Source: Apoda limacodes | Lineage: Eukaryota; Arthropoda; Insecta; Lepidoptera; Limacodidae | Length of the DNA: 64,000 nt | NCBI GenBank assembly: GCA_946406115.1 | Contig: OX291552.1 | Coordinates: forward strand, 9,620,836-9,684,835 | Direction of reading: 5' to 3' | Shown here: piece by piece, positions 1 to 13,237 of the stretch | Numbering within the stretch: position 1 is the stretch's first letter | Layout: every line of letters begins with the position of its first letter | Program-made: the position numbers and the translations under genes | Notes under the pieces: model-generated | What the model was told of the DNA's origin: nothing | Databases searched by the model: none | The model's input: only the letters and a program-made list of their open reading frames with translations

Positions 1-59
1 CTATTGCGACAAAGTCTGGAGTACTCGGGGTTCGCTCTTTCGGGGTCAAAATGTAGTAC

Positions 60-262
60 ATCTCACCTCTCGATACTCAGTAAACAAGGTATCGAGTGGT
101 GACCTAACAATTTATAACACACTTCACTTTCATGACACTAACTTCAACCTGTAATTCAGATCTGATTTTTGGAAATAAGTAATTACTTTTAGTGCATCTT
201 TTTGAAGCCGGTTGTTTTTTTTGTCAAAAAGTTTTATGTATTAACATTTTTTGACTTTTTGA
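60..262. repeat. Dispersed repeat, 'gtgcatctttttgaagccgg' family, copy 1
   Basis: The segment shares long blocks with 3955-4080 and 30440-30660, including a 'tttataacacacttcactttcatgacac' block shared with 30520-30550 and the end block named in the call. It is a short non-autonomous element with no coding capacity. The class is not determined. Confidence 0.6.
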
Positions 263-1324
263 TACAACTTAGAGTCAATACACTAGATAACAACCTAATC
301 TAATTATTTAACCGACTTTCATTACAAGCAAGTGCAATACACGCTTAATTTGCACAAGTGTTGAAACAATAGTCAGTTTCAATTTTTTTATTGCATTCAA
401 TACAATAAATGAATAACATTCAGTAAGGTAATGCACTAGACAAAAGCAAGTTTAATAATATATATTGTTTTCAATCCTTTACATGCTTTAAGTTTAGCTA
501 CAAAATTTGCACAAAAACGGTTAGGGTTTCAGTTTAAAGCTTCCACTTGTTTAAGTTTAAATATATCATATATTAGTGAATAATATTAAATAAAAATATA
601 AATTAAAAAACTGAATTAAATTAACTAACAATATATTTACCTAGAAGTAGATAAGAACCCTTTACATAACAACGAATACATAGAAAGAGACAGTTACAAA
701 GTCGTGATCACTTAATTTATTGTACGTGTCACCGACTTTAAATTAGTTCAATGTTAAAACTAAAAAACTATGTCTAGTTTCATAGATAAAAATAAATACC
801 TACCCAATAGTTTTATTTCGCTAACAATACAAAACAAAAGTAGTTAACAAATTTATCTTTAAAAAGTTAAATTTGAAATAAACTACTTATTAAAGTTTAT
901 CTAATTAATCGATCATAACGCAATTACATCGCCTTTATACTAATTCAATGAAAAGATTTTATCGAAATCTATCCGACCTTCGAACAACCGATTCTCAAAT
1001 AAAACATGATGATATAGCTTCAATGCTTTCAATCCCACAACATTAATGTAAATGTCATAGATTGAGGAATCGAATAATTTTTTTTATTTAATAAAAAACT
1101 GTACCTTTAAAAATATCTTCACCACAGATAAGAAACTAGTTATGTTCTACGTCTACATTGGTAGGAGATTGCATAAATAGGTACTATAAACATACTTAAT
1201 GTAAACAACATAGCCTTGGGTAACTCCGGACATAACTATATCTTTGGATATATATCCGAGGCCACACATCTCCTTCACTTTGCATGAAATAAACATGTCC
1301 TATATCCAGGGAGTGAGTGAACGA

Positions 1325-1450
1325 ATTAATCCAAATAAACAGCGGAGCGTGTCGCCCGTGTCGGTGGCGTGGAGCGGCCGAATAGCGATGCACGCATATC
1401 ACTGTAAGTGTGTGAGAGAGAGAGAGCTTGCGTTGAAAGCGAAATAGTAA
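1325..1450. other. Short GC-rich patch in AT-rich DNA
   Basis: About 60 bases (around 1340-1395) are rich in CpG, followed by a donor-like 'ctgtaagtgtgtgag' at about 1402 and a GA run. It could be an orphan promoter or 5' exon, or a repeat fragment. Neither flanking strand shows a partner exon I can recognise. Confidence 0.2.
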
Positions 1451-3239
1451 CGTTGTCGTGCCTTGCTTATAAATTATCGATCTCAGCGCTTTTTAAAATT
1501 ACGCCTGCTAAATTCAATGTATATGCATAGGCATATGAATTTCCATGCAATACGCTTTAAAGCACTTTAACCGCTTATTAATTAAGTTATTTGTTATTTG
1601 AGTAATAGTCCTAAGCCTTTCAAGTATGAAGGGCTTTCAAATTGTATCTATCTATAACAAACGAGGGACACACTAACGATTTGTGCACGCGTGATTGAAA
1701 GGTACGAAATCGATCCGATGATTCGTTTGACAGCGGTGTGCTAGAAAATTGCATATTTCCGCGGATATATTAAGTGGATATGGATATGCGAAGCGGATAT
1801 ATATCTTTAATCGGAATGATATGTGACATATCCTATCTTTGTCCGGAGTAACCTAGCCCATGGCTAAAACAACAAATAGATATGTCGTAAGTATGTGAAT
1901 AAGTTAAAACTTTATCCAGCAATAAACTATTTTTGTTTAATAACATTAATCATCTGCTTTAGGGGCTCATTTTTTACTTTTTAGTTGATTTGAATTTGGA
2001 TTAATATTTTTTTTAAATAATAATTTATTATATATATATAAAAAGGATTTTGCACAATCCTTTTCAGGGGAGTCCTACGTCAAATACGGAACCCACATCC
2101 AAAGTTCATGTTTCTAGACCTAGTTTGGGCTGTGCGTTGATTTAGTTAGTCAGTCAGTCAGTAAATTTCTTCTTTTATACATATATACAGAAGATTCTAC
2201 ATTTACATTTTATTTTCAAACACTATATATTTCTTACATTCATTTGAAATTCTTAAATGTAAGCCAACAAAGAAATAAACTTACAAACATTTCAAATTTC
2301 AGTACAAATATCAATACTGTCTTAGGATATTTGAACTTATCTTAATCTAGAAAAGATTGTTTAAAACATATCTAGCAAAATACGCTATACAATTCTCATA
2401 TTCTATCACATAATACGTAAATAATAAATATTTTTTATCACACACTCATAAACAATATCATTACCATAGAGGGTGCTAAAACTTTTATTACTCCCAAAAG
2501 CTTATATGCTAAATACCCTCTCGTCAGTAATTTTCTCCTTACCACCCTTAATACACAAATTACTGTATTTTTTTAATACCTACTTACTTTTTATGACGTA
2601 ATAGATTTAATCTTAAATTTCATTTAGGTTTCGGTGGTTTGAAAAAAAACATTGAACGCGACATAAATTTTACAATAAAATAAAAATTAATAATCCATGA
2701 AACCGCAGACATTGACAGCGCACCTGCAGCGATATAAATAATGTCTTCTGCTTCCTGTACGATAACCCTCCAGGTATGGCGGAAATACTGAAAGACTTCA
2801 CCTTCCTATTTCAGATTATCCTCGGACAACTGCGTAACAAACGACCTTGCGGGAAAATATTTTGCGCGTGTTTTGTGGAATTTTCTGGAGACATATGTGG
2901 AAGGGCGTTTTTTTGGTTCAGTGAGTAGATGGAAATCTTGGCCCAATTTGGGTGTGGTAAGATTTTGGCTATCATGACAATATTTGTCAGTATGTAGATT
3001 CCGTACTCTATGACATTAATCCTCTCGCTAAGGCGTATTACGTTTGTTCCACCTTGATACGGGTGGCCTTCAATGGGGTGTCGAAGGCGGCTATCTCGTC
3101 CACGTTCACCAAACGTACCAGTTGTGAATACGAGTGGAATTCAAAGCGGGATTAAGAATATCACTCTGACGGTGATCATACCATGATTTCTGTCCGTTGA
3201 TATTATTACAAAAATATATGTAATAAAAAAAAAATCCAA

Positions 3240-3480
3240 CAAACTTTCATCAGACCCTAGTTATCGTTTGAGACCAGAGTACTTGTCAAGACAAATCAAA
3301 CAAGCTCCAAACTCGATGGGGTAGCGTCGCGTCGTTTCGTTACAGAGGTCTATGGCTACCTTCCGGCTTCATCATCAGACCAGCTCTATGACATCATTAT
3401 ATTGCATTGTCATCCGATTTACGTGTGTATGCTAAAATTTCAACTCAATCGAATACTTACAAGATTTGAGTACAGACAAC
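3240..3480. repeat. Dispersed repeat, 'accttccggcttcatcatcagacc' family
   Basis: The block near 3357 recurs at about 12930 and, inverted, at about 9262-9290. Weaker similarity to 5480-5580 is visible. No coding capacity. Probably a small non-autonomous transposon; ends not determined. Confidence 0.5.
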
Positions 3481-3954
3481 GGGACAAATGAAACTAAATG
3501 AAAAAAAACAAACACGCAAAAAGCCCAATTAACTGGGTAATTTAACCAGGTGGCTGCGACATGTATAAATTAATAACATTAAGATAAACCCTAGACAGTA
3601 TTGATGTGTCTATGTAAGCCAGCATTATCCTTATCAATACATGCCCATAAATCTCACTGAATAAGCCACACATAACACCAGAAAGGTAAACTGGACGGTA
3701 GTACCACGTACCTTCAATATACCTAACGGTCTGTTGACAATGACCGTTCGTCAATGTCGTACCGTTCGCCAAGGTGAGTTCGACGATTTCCCTATTATGT
3801 GCCGAGACAATTTCAATTGTTCCACCGGCTCATCGCCAGTTTGCTTAACGAAGTGTGATCGATAATGCCAACAAGCCTTTGACAACTGTCACGGTATACA
3901 AATTATCTACATCGAACTCAAACAATTTTAATTCGTCACTAAAAGTAAAAAATA

Positions 3955-4080
3955 AAAACTTTTTGACAAAAAAAAACAACCGGCTTCAAAAGATGCACTA
4001 AAATGGTTTAGATTTTTGGCAATATGTAATTATTTTTACCTTTTTAGTGCATCTTTATGAAGGCGGTAGTTTCTTTTTTG
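3955..4080. repeat. Dispersed repeat, copy 2 of the family at 60-262
   Basis: It is bounded by 'caaccggcttcaaaagatgcac' at the left and 'agtgcatctttatgaaggcgg' at the right. These are inverted versions of each other, so the copy is a small fold-back element. It abuts the Tc1-like relic that starts at 4085. Confidence 0.55.
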
Positions 4081-4084
4081 TTCA

Positions 4085-4370
4085 CACAACGCTCAGGTCG
4101 TACAAGAGTACATTCAGGCGGTTGGTATCTACTTGATGGCCCGGCCATCAAGAAGTCCTGACCTGAAGCCGATCGAACACGCTTAGAATGAGCTCGAAAG
4201 GCTAGTCAGACGGCGCAGACGATCTCCTGTCACCCTCAATGATCTTAAACAGGCCCTGATGGAAGAATGGGAGAATATCCCACAACATGGTCTCCGAAAC
4301 CTCGTCTACAGTATGCCAAACAGACTCGAAGCTGTGATCAGAGCCAGAGAAGGCAATACCAGTTATTTAA
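4085..4370 (+). pseudogene. Tc1-like transposase, 3' fragment
   Basis: The frame reads as the C-terminal third of a Tc1-family DD34E transposase. It runs from the segment after the second catalytic aspartate, through RSPDLKPIEHA (the E of PIE would be the third catalytic residue), to the C-terminal helix region ending near MPNRLEAVIRAREGN. The N-terminal two thirds, with the DNA-binding domain and first two aspartates, are absent, and a TAG stop follows PIEHA. It is dead. Tc1 membership comes from motif recognition, not from a search. Its left edge abuts a MITE-like repeat, so the truncation may have come with that insertion. Confidence 0.75.
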
Positions 4371-4399
4371 AAGGTGATTTTAAGACTACAAACACCTTT

Positions 4400-5960
4400 T
4401 TCAGGGTTTTTTAGTGAAAATGGCTAGGTACTTTTTGTTTTTATATTTCATTTATGTTAAAAACATTAAGTTAATTAAAATAAACTTATGTTCAAAAAAC
4501 CTTTTGTAACTGTTCTAAATGTTGTTTGTATTTCAAGTCTCTAAGTTTAATAGTTTAGGAGATAACTCAATTTAAAAACTGTTTTACCTTCTTTTGCAGG
4601 CTAGTTTAGTATACCTGGCATATAGCGCTTCCATGAACTAATATAATTCATATTGGAAAATCGTTTTTAAAATAATTATCTGCCTCTCAAGGTACAATTA
4701 ATAATAAATAAGACGTTGCGTTTGAAATAATTTGTTGTATGAATATGTTGCATGAGAGAGACCAACGGATTTCGTGACTTAAGGGGGGGGGGGCTTATTA
4801 TATTTAGTAGTTGAATATTTAGCAAATCACAATATATATCTTAATGGATTATCCATTAAGAAACCTCCTCTGCAATTTCACGCTCATGAGTCTTTTTTCT
4901 ATTCCATTCATTGAAATCAAATATTAAGGTCAAGATTGTTATATACTTTTGCATATCAGTTATGTTATGTTAAAGTAGTTAAATTAGAACATAGCAAACG
5001 AGTATTACACTAGAATGTCGATTATCCGAATTAATTGGGATCGAGATTAGTTCGGATAGTCAAAATGTGGCTTTTTTGTGACAAGATCAAACAAAAACAA
5101 CACCTTTTTACATAAGGACAGTACAGTATATTTAAACTGCAATTTTTACAGAATACTCAACTACGTGTGTTTTTCGCTTTACTATCGAATGCCAACAGAC
5201 AATTTTTACTCAAAATGTTTAGCATGTGTCAAATTGCACCATTTATGTTTTTATAACCAAAAGTTTAAGTTTTAAATTCACTACATTAATATGGGACCAC
5301 CTCGAAAGTATACCCTTTTAAATAAAAAAGGAATTTTTCAAATAACTATATATGACGGAGCTATGCCCGAACATACATAAAAAAAATATAAACATCCGAA
5401 TTAAGAACCTCCACCTTTTTTGAAGTCGGTTAAAAATAACTTGAAAGAACCTAAACAATGGTCTTTTGTCCTCAATGTACCTGGTTCAGCATCAGATCAG
5501 ATCCTGACTTACTGACAATGGGTTTGTCAATTTTCAAAATCGGTCCATAATTGACGGAGAAATCGGTTGACGGTTAAAAATAATTTCTAAGAGACTGAAG
5601 ACCAAGCTGATATCCTCATCGAAATCGACGTCAAGAATGTTTTTAATTCTTTAGATCGCTCAGCTATGTTGATAGAAGTAAAAGAACAAACCCACCCACC
5701 ATATTCACCTATATTCAACAGTGTATTTATCCTCATCTTATCTGATATACAATAAACATAAGCCAATTCTTTCGTTCACTGGCTTGATAAATATCCAATC
5801 CAATTCAAAGTTAGAAATTTATGCTCAAACTTAAATCTTTGGTATCTAGATGACGGTGTTTTGTCAGAGTCGGTTATCAAAGACATAAGAAAAGTTACTA
5901 TGTAAAAACTCAAAGATATTATTTTCTAGTTTAATATTTCTTTTTCAGCGTGGTCTCAAA
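4400..5960. other. Non-coding AT-rich DNA with repeat pieces
   Basis: No gene seen. It contains a G run near 4785-4794, a repeat copy at 5277-5433 and a degenerate 'cagcatcagatcagatcctgac' block near 5490. Confidence 0.5.
5277..5433. repeat. Repeat shared with 30807-30968
   Basis: This block (starting 'ttcactacattaatatggga', ending 'gaagtcggttaaaaa') is about 80-85% alike by eye to 30807-30968. There it forms the right part of a longer fold-back element, so this is probably a solo right-end fragment. Confidence 0.55.
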
Positions 5961-5969
5961 TGACACTTA

Positions 5970-6675
5970 CTGTTAAAGTGGAAGGTTTAGGCGTCCGCCA
6001 AATCAGGACGTGGCTTTGCCGGCTTTCCTGTCCTCAGTAAACAGCACCTCTGATCTCGTAGGTACTATCCTTAGCCCATAACTTGGTGAAGTTAAGATCA
6101 TGTGTTTGGCTGAGGCTAGGGTGGTTTGGCAAACTGCCCTTCCTTTAAGCGTTATTCCAACGAAACCAAAATTACAGAAGTCATCGGATCTGCTCCTGAT
6201 CAGACGGGCGGCTGACAATCTCTTGCTGAATGGTACCGCTTCCGACCGTGCACGCATCCTGGCTGCGTTTGAGAGTGAATCTGGTGCGTTGCTGCAAGCA
6301 TCCCCTTCACCTCATCTGAGCACGCTACTGGATAGAAAACGCTGCGCATTGCTTTCTGCCTCAGTATGCATAAAGCTTGCTGAAGAACAGGGACAGCACG
6401 GTCTATATTGTTTCAGGAGCGCCGGTAGTACGTACCGCCAAGCCATTATGAACCAGATTATTTGTCGATTCCTTGCTTCTGTGCATAATCCATCTCGATT
6501 GGAGCGTCCTGGCTTATTTCGCGATGATGGAAGAAGTCCAGACGGCTTTCCTTTAGTAACATGGAAGCGGGGGAGGGCTTTGGTCTAGGACATGTGTGGA
6601 AACTCTAGCCCATAATCATTTGAAAGGCTCCTCGCTGGCAGCCAGTCACGCTGAGGCCCCTCGAGAAACTTGAAA
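5970..6675 (+). pseudogene. Retroelement-like C-terminal relic, frameshifted
   Basis: Three frame-shifted blocks together read like the region downstream of reverse transcriptase in a retroelement family common in insect genomes. Block 1 (about 5996-6080) has VALPAFLSSVNSTSDLVG. Block 2 (6100-6588) has LLQASPSPHLSTLLD, then GLYCFRSAGSTYR and ERPGLFRDDGRSPDG. Block 3, one frame over (about 6591-6672), starts CVETLAHNHLKGSS. The cysteines expected before GQHGL in related copies are lost. No reverse transcriptase motif is present here. The family link rests on memory of similar predicted proteins, so the class stays open. Confidence 0.5.
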
Positions 6676-6699
6676 CACAGCATTCTTAAAAACTGTTAC

Positions 6700-9600
6700 G
6701 AATTTTTCGCCTTCGCCATGGAGACTCTGGGAGTATGAAACGATGCCGGTCGTTCCCACGATGAAAGACTATTTTTATTTGTTATTTTCTTAATATATTA
6801 TCATTATTATTGTAATTAATGTACGATTGTATGTAAAACAGATTCCAACAAAAACATGCTGTTAAAAATGTGTCAAGTCTCAAATAAGACGATTTGTCTA
6901 TAAAAAATAATGAAACCTGATAAACAAGGTGAATATAAGAAAGGCGTTTTGTTGACGAGGGATTTTGCACTTTATGATCTCTATGCGCCCATTTAATCGT
7001 TCTGTTCACTAAAAATTAATTTGCTATGACGTCACCAGTCCGCATTCAACGCATTGACTGCACATGCTCGGGAAGTAGAGTAGTAAATGCGATGTCAAAT
7101 ACTGAACAGCCTTATTGTTTGTTTACATTTGGCAAACAGAACGCTTTCAATGCCTATGCGATATGCGATGTCACGGCCCTTAATGCCGTCAACAAAATAA
7201 AACAAATAATTTTGCCTAAAATCTTTTCACCGTAATTTCCATCCTTTATAATCTACTGTGCCTGATTAGGATAATTATATGAGCCTTAATATTTTATTTA
7301 ATGACAAGGCAATTACGTTAACAAACGTTTATTTTACGTTGTGGAATTTTATATGTATTTATAAGAGTAATTGAAGTCAAAACTACTTGACTACTAAATT
7401 ATCTTTCAAACTTTGCTTGTTTGTCTAAATGTTCGAACTTTCATTCACTTTGATTCGATTTGGTGCTGGACGTCTAACTTATAATCTGCTGCATGTTTTA
7501 TCTTAGTGGCGTTTTGTTGACCGACATTATGTAAATTATGCGCTTAATGTCGATAATCTAACTAAAGAGAATAAGCCAAGATTTGTAGTGTGTCATAAAG
7601 AATTAATGTCTATTTAACTTAACTGCATTAATGTAAATAAAGATTAAACGCATTGAAGCAGAGAACAAAACGCACCTCATGATAGGCCGCGCACCGCCTA
7701 GAAGATGTGTTATCAAGGAATTGCCATAAGAATCCCACACAGGCGGTGCAGGCGGAGCCGCGGGCAAAGGTTGTATTATTCATAAACTGTGTTGTGGCAT
7801 TGAGGTTTTAAGCGATGAGCAAGAACAAAACGAAAAGATACACTTGGAACATCAATTACTGTAATAAACATCACTGCATTGCTGACCTCTCACCATTATT
7901 ATATTGACGTCAATATAATATAATAAGTGCTTCCTTTATGATAAAAAGCCGTCAAGTGCGTCTTGTCCACGGTTTGGGTTCCGTATAATAAGAACTACTG
8001 CAAATATTTAAAACTTTTGAACCAACCGATTTAGTTTTAAACAATTTGTGTTGAAATTAGATATTTATTGTTCTACTAGCTTTTTTCAGCGGTTTTGCCC
8101 GCGCTAAATTTGCGTATCGGCACGACGTTGTCATTTTTTAAGTACCTAGCCTTGTTGTTTCCTAAGTTACATTATCTATTACCTTGCCAAATTGCATTGA
8201 GTTCGGCTGAATTGTTTAGCCGTGAAGAAGTAACAAACAGACTAATTTATAATATTAGTATGGACAGTAATAGAAAACTGATAAACGGTTTGATGTTTTA
8301 GTACTTATATATTTATCTGCTCGGGCGTTTGGCAACAGAAAAGACGCCACCGAAAACCGGTCATGTGTGGCCCAACCCTAAGTATTAAACAATACCTTAT
8401 ACAATGCGTGAAATTAAAAAAAACCAACCAAGTGCGTGTTACGTAGAATACGAATTATTGCGGATATCTACAAAACTTATAAACCTTTTTTCCGAAATAA
8501 TTTTCGTTGGTAGTATTTATAAAGCCTCATCTTCTTAGATCAATATATAGAGATCTGAGGCTGATTTTTTTTTTCTTATATTTCACATTTTTAGTAAAAT
8601 TTCATTCGTTTCGATTACAAACGGCGCGGGCGGCGGAATTTTAATCCGGCTAAGCGCGTGACGTAGGTACACGTATATATATGTACAACTGTGTATCCAT
8701 AAAAAGAAAAAAAATGAACCTTTATAGGATTACTTTTTTGTCCGTCAGTCCGTCTGTCTTTCTGTGTGGCTGTCAAGATCCTTATTCAAGAACGCGTGTA
8801 TGTATCAAGTTGAAATTAATACCAAATACTAAAGTTGATAAGTCACTTAATCACTTATCAATGCAATAAAAATGTGCCTAAATACCGTCATTTTTGTCAC
8901 ATATTGTGACACAAATAAATCAGAAATTATACTTTCCGTTGACCTAGGATCATAAAATTTAGCAATAAGCAAGATGTTACATCACAAATATAGAAAAAAA
9001 TCAACCGGCGAGACTTTATCTCATGATGGAAGAACTATCTACGTATCATTAGTTTGTACGGAATTTTCAATATGGGTCATAAAAACTTTTTAACCGATTT
9101 TTTTCAAAACAATCAAAAGTATTTTTAAACATCTATAATTAATTAATTGTTGTGTTTTTTCGGAACTCATTGTTAAAACGTTAAAGTTTATGTTGAGTGG
9201 GGAATCATAAAGCTGTTTAGATTTGTGTTGACAAATAGGTACTATACACCTAGGCGATGTCCAGGGTCTGATGATGGAGCCGGAAGGTGGCGATTGGAAC
9301 TATTCAACTTTTTTGACAAATACCAGTCCTAGGTGCTATCCAGAGTCTGATTATGAAGCTGGAATGTAGACATAAGAACTAACTTCACGGACCAAGATAG
9401 CTCCGTCCTGTTTGGGCTCTATGGGATTGTCTCGACGATTACTGTACCAGGTGGTGTCCATAGTCTAATAAAGCTTTTTCGAAGAGTATTTTTACGTTTA
9501 AGTTTTTATTTTAATGTCGGTACAGGAAACAGAAGAGAAAATTAATTAAACATATCACGTTCTAATTCCATACAACATAAAAAAAATGATTTTTCATTAT

Positions 9601-12050
9601 TTCCTTTACTTTTGTCATGCGATAAGACCTTCATTCGTGAGAATTTCTAGATTCACACGATTGAAACCCGACTAGGGGAAGTACCTACCTTAAAAGTTTG
9701 AATCATTTAATATATGAGTACCTACTTCATTAACTATATTTTTAACTTCTCTTGAGGGAAGTTATTACAATAGGTCAGAAAGTCAAAATCGCTAAATTTG
9801 CGTTTTGAGAGCTGGAGAATCGTTAGCCATCATTTTTAGAGTGGTGTCTGTATGTGTATGTATGTATGTAGGTTAGCTTTTTTTGCTCCCCGATATCTCA
9901 AAAACCAATGGACCAATATGTCTCCGGACCATATTAATCGATACGCCACGTCATGACTAAGATCTGAAAAGAGTTTCAACCAAATCGGTCCAGCGGTTTG
10001 GTTTTTATCGCTAAAAAACTGTTTTTTTAAGACGTAAAAAAATATTCTCAAAAGAAGTTGCTCGTGATGTACTTGCCACCGAACTAATTTTTGTTGCAAT
10101 CAATTAGAAGCTTAATTTTTTTACACTACTGCAAGGCTATCAAATTCACTAACACTGCTTGATATAGGTATTTCCAGACCACCAGCATACCTAGCGACCG
10201 CACTTCCACTTTCTGCTTTCGGCTACAGATCATCAATTCAACTTTTGCGAGTCAAAACTTCAATTATGTATAAAATTCCATTGAAAAAGGAAACGAAAAA
10301 AACTCAGGTACCTATAGGTTTAGCTCATATTAGTTCCAATAAAACTCTGACCAATTAAATTCAGAAATACCAGTTCAAAATAAGTGATGACAAAAGAAAC
10401 CTAATTAGAGGAAAACAAAAGTAAAAGAAAAATATTACTAAAACTATAGGAAAAACTTAACACTAACCGTAAGCTTGTTTAAAAAAAAAACTTAATAGAG
10501 TAACGCCTTTAGCAATATTTTTGTAGCTCTTATAGTTTTTGTGAAAATTCCAAAAAAACCACGACCGGGGAGACATTTATAGGGGGCAGGGGGCACAGCC
10601 GGCACCCTAGGAGTGGGAACTTTTGAGGGGAATACTTCTAAGGTCTTAAGAAACACTTGTGCCAAAAATCAAAAAGGGTAATTGCTTTTGGTGTTAATAA
10701 TAAAAATTAAAAAATGAGAACAACTTTAAGAGAAAAAAGCTTAGATATACGAATATGTAGGTAGGGAAAGCTTCGATTTTATTATGAGGAAATTCTAATG
10801 TGTTAAGTCAAAACTCGTTTAGAATGCCAGCAGACACATCCTGCAGTAGGTACCTGTTTAAGTATATTAGTTTTACTTAAAAAACAGTGCTTATAAATGC
10901 AAATTATTAAATGCACTAAGACGAGAAAGGATCAAAAAGATTACGGTGTTTTAAAATGTGTTTTATTCCTAAAATATAAAGATCCAATTTCTTAAAAAAA
11001 ATGTTCATATACACTACACTTTGATCTAGATATTTTGGCCATTCGATACCTGATTACTTCACTTCACTTTACTACATAGATTTTTATCGATATCTCTTAT
11101 GCTATTACGGAAATCCTTTTGATACTTGCTTCACTATCGTAGGTTCTCTACTTAAAAATCTTAAAAAATCAATTATCGTACTTACCTCATAACTGAAACT
11201 ACGAGTACAGAATGCACGAGCTGACTCGCACTTTACCGGTTTTTATTATTTTTTGTTCTAAGTACTTAAGAAAAATGCCACAGGCCCCCGACCCGAGAGG
11301 CCCCGGCCCAAGAGGACCCGAGCCCAGGTTTTATCAAAATTTTGTACCTAAGTACTTAAACGTATTCCTAGAAATGAACCTCAAATTAATGCCATGGTTT
11401 AGAAGCCAGATGGCGTTAGTACAGTATGAATGGATTATGCGAAGATGTCGATCTATTTCCAGTATATAGCGCTGCCGCTGGGGCGAGCTAGCAACGCTCT
11501 CAGTGGTTGGGGAATCATGGATTTCAATTTTTTATTTGCGGAGGGCTCTACTTAAAAATCTAAGATTAGTCAGTACTTTAAGAATGTTAACTTTATTATT
11601 GACAACGCGAGTGAACAGTGCTTCGAAAGTAAAGAATTGGACCTTACTAAGAGTAACAGTATAGCAGATGCAGCAGCCGACACCAGTGTATATCCAGATC
11701 CAAAATAAAAATCAAAGTGAATCATATTTTAGTGTGAACAATATTGCAACTTCACGATATGTTAGTGATGAGAGTACTTTAAAAAAAAACTAATTGATAA
11801 AGTGAAACGATTCGTGATCGAAAACGAACATTGTCAACAATTTCTTTGACATTCATTGGGCATAGTATGAAAAGATGAAATATTTTATCAAGTTTTATAT
11901 CTAATAAATAAAGGGAGTCTTCAACTTCGATAACATTAAAAACATTGAACCCTACTAGATGGGCAGGACGATATGATACTGTTTTTGCTTTAAAAGTTCG
12001 GTTTGTTTAAGTCCAAAAAGCGCTTAAAAACAAATCTGTTAAATAGCAAA
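6700..12050. other. Repeat-rich non-coding DNA
   Basis: No gene recognised over 5.3 kb. Most of it looks like old transposon debris: a MITE at 6942-7202, a 'tccgtcagtccgtctgtctt' element near 8640-8900, an inverted 'cttccggctccatcatcagacc' copy near 9230-9480, and a repeat-like stretch at 9740-10100 with a 'tgtatgtatgtatgta' run. A proline/glycine-rich frame at 11212-11469 overlaps another 'gactcgcacttt' repeat end and is not a gene. Confidence 0.5.
6942..7202. repeat. MITE with 'gcgttttgttgacg' inverted ends, copy 1
   Basis: It opens with 'ggcgttttgttgacg' and closes with 'ccgtcaacaaaataaaac', so the ends are inverted repeats. Internal blocks such as 'tcaatgcctatgcg' and 'tgcacatgct' recur inverted at 49541-49736. 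A third end-like piece is at about 7507. No coding capacity. Confidence 0.55.
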
Positions 12051-12059
12051 TCAGATTAC

Positions 12060-12885
12060 TCAAGAAGAAAAACTACGATTTTATTATGTTATTGTTTTTC
12101 CATTGCAATATTTTATTAACTATGGATGCAGCCTCTAAAACACTTCAGACTAAACCAACTGATCTTTCAAATGCCCTAAAACTTTTGAAAATTTGTCTAG
12201 AAGAATTGAAAAGGTATCGCCATAAAATTGATAATTTAAAAATGGAAAAAATCAATGCAGCAGAATGAAAAGAAATGGTCCATCAACCCTGAATCTTCTG
12301 CAACTCGTCAAAGGAAGGTACAAAGCCATTTCGACGAACTTTGCGAAGATAAGCGTCTCCAAGATCCGGAAAGTTTGTTCAAAGTGAACATATTTTATCG
12401 AGTTTTGGACATCATTATTAATTAACTGAAATCGCGATTCCGTCCAATGAATAAAATTATTTCCAATTTCAGCGTTTTTAAACCTGCTACTTTGCAAATT
12501 TTAAATGACACTGATCGATTTAAAAAAGCTCTAGAATTGGTTCATTTAATAAAGAAATTTTCAGTGTTTCGGTCAACTTTCAGAGACGAAATAGAAGCTT
12601 GCTGATTCATAAATAATAAAGAATTACTTTATGTCGTGCAGCTTTCCGGAAGTATGTTCTGCATTAAATGTTATTTCTTACAATTCCTGTGACTACAGCT
12701 AGCGCTGAACGATCATTTTCGAAACTAAAATTTAAAAAACCTATTTAAGAAACTTTATGGGACAAAACAAGCTACGTTACTTGGCTATTCGGTCTATTAA
12801 AGATTCTATTGCGCGATCTTTGAACTTTGATGATGTTATAGATACTTTTGCACACCAGAAAGTACTACACTATACTATAACTCAG
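12060..12885 (+). pseudogene. hAT transposase relic (ZMYM1-like/DUF4371 type)
   Basis: A decayed coding stretch in several frames. The first open block (12086-12268) reads MDAASKTLQTKPTDLSNALK. The C-terminal block reads TTASAERSFSKLK in one frame and, after frameshifts, GQNKLRYLAIRSIKDSIAR and LNFDDVIDTFAHQK. TTASAERSFSKLK is the conserved signature of the hAT C-terminal dimerisation domain, where the serine-rich S-SERxFS motif is diagnostic. In-frame stops and at least two frameshifts make it non-functional. I did not find inverted ends. The subfamily assignment is from memory of domesticated ZMYM1-like proteins. Confidence 0.7.
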
Positions 12886-13237
12886 TAGGATTCCATTCGC
12901 CATTACGTAGATCCTGTAGCCACCTTCCGTCTTCATCATCAGACCAATTAAATAATACCATAATGTTGCATTTTCTTCGAATTTAAATTTCTATGTGAAC
13001 CTACTGATTTTGGCTCGATTGTTCCGACACTCAAAAGTGGGTTAAAATTCGATATCCTATAAAATTTGAACCAAACAAATATTATAATTCAGCATCAGAT
13101 CACACACCGGGATAAGAAAACAATAGAATTATTAATTCATTACATATTCGAATTAAGGTAAATATTCAACACAAAATATAGATATATCAGGTACCTAACA
13201 TACAGGGCAGAGACCGTAGTCTTGCCATATAGATTAG

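Larger units (their letters stand above)
1..3950. other. AT-rich intergenic DNA, no gene recognised
   Basis: No reading frame here resembles a protein I know. It holds dispersed repeat pieces (60-262 and about 3240-3480) and a short GC-rich patch at 1325-1450, all listed separately. A 50-codon frame starts at an ATG at 2776 (MAEILKDFTFLF...), but it has no recognisable family and no flanking exons, so I do not call it a gene. Confidence 0.5.

Noticed and set aside
2776..2928. 50-codon ORF MAEILKDFTFLF...
   Set aside because: No family resemblance, no neighbouring exons, and the opposite strand is equally open in places.
11212..11469. Collagen-like P/G-rich small protein
   Set aside because: Only a short 'PRGPGPRGPEPR' run from local GC-rich sequence next to a repeat end. 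No signal peptide or repeat extension.
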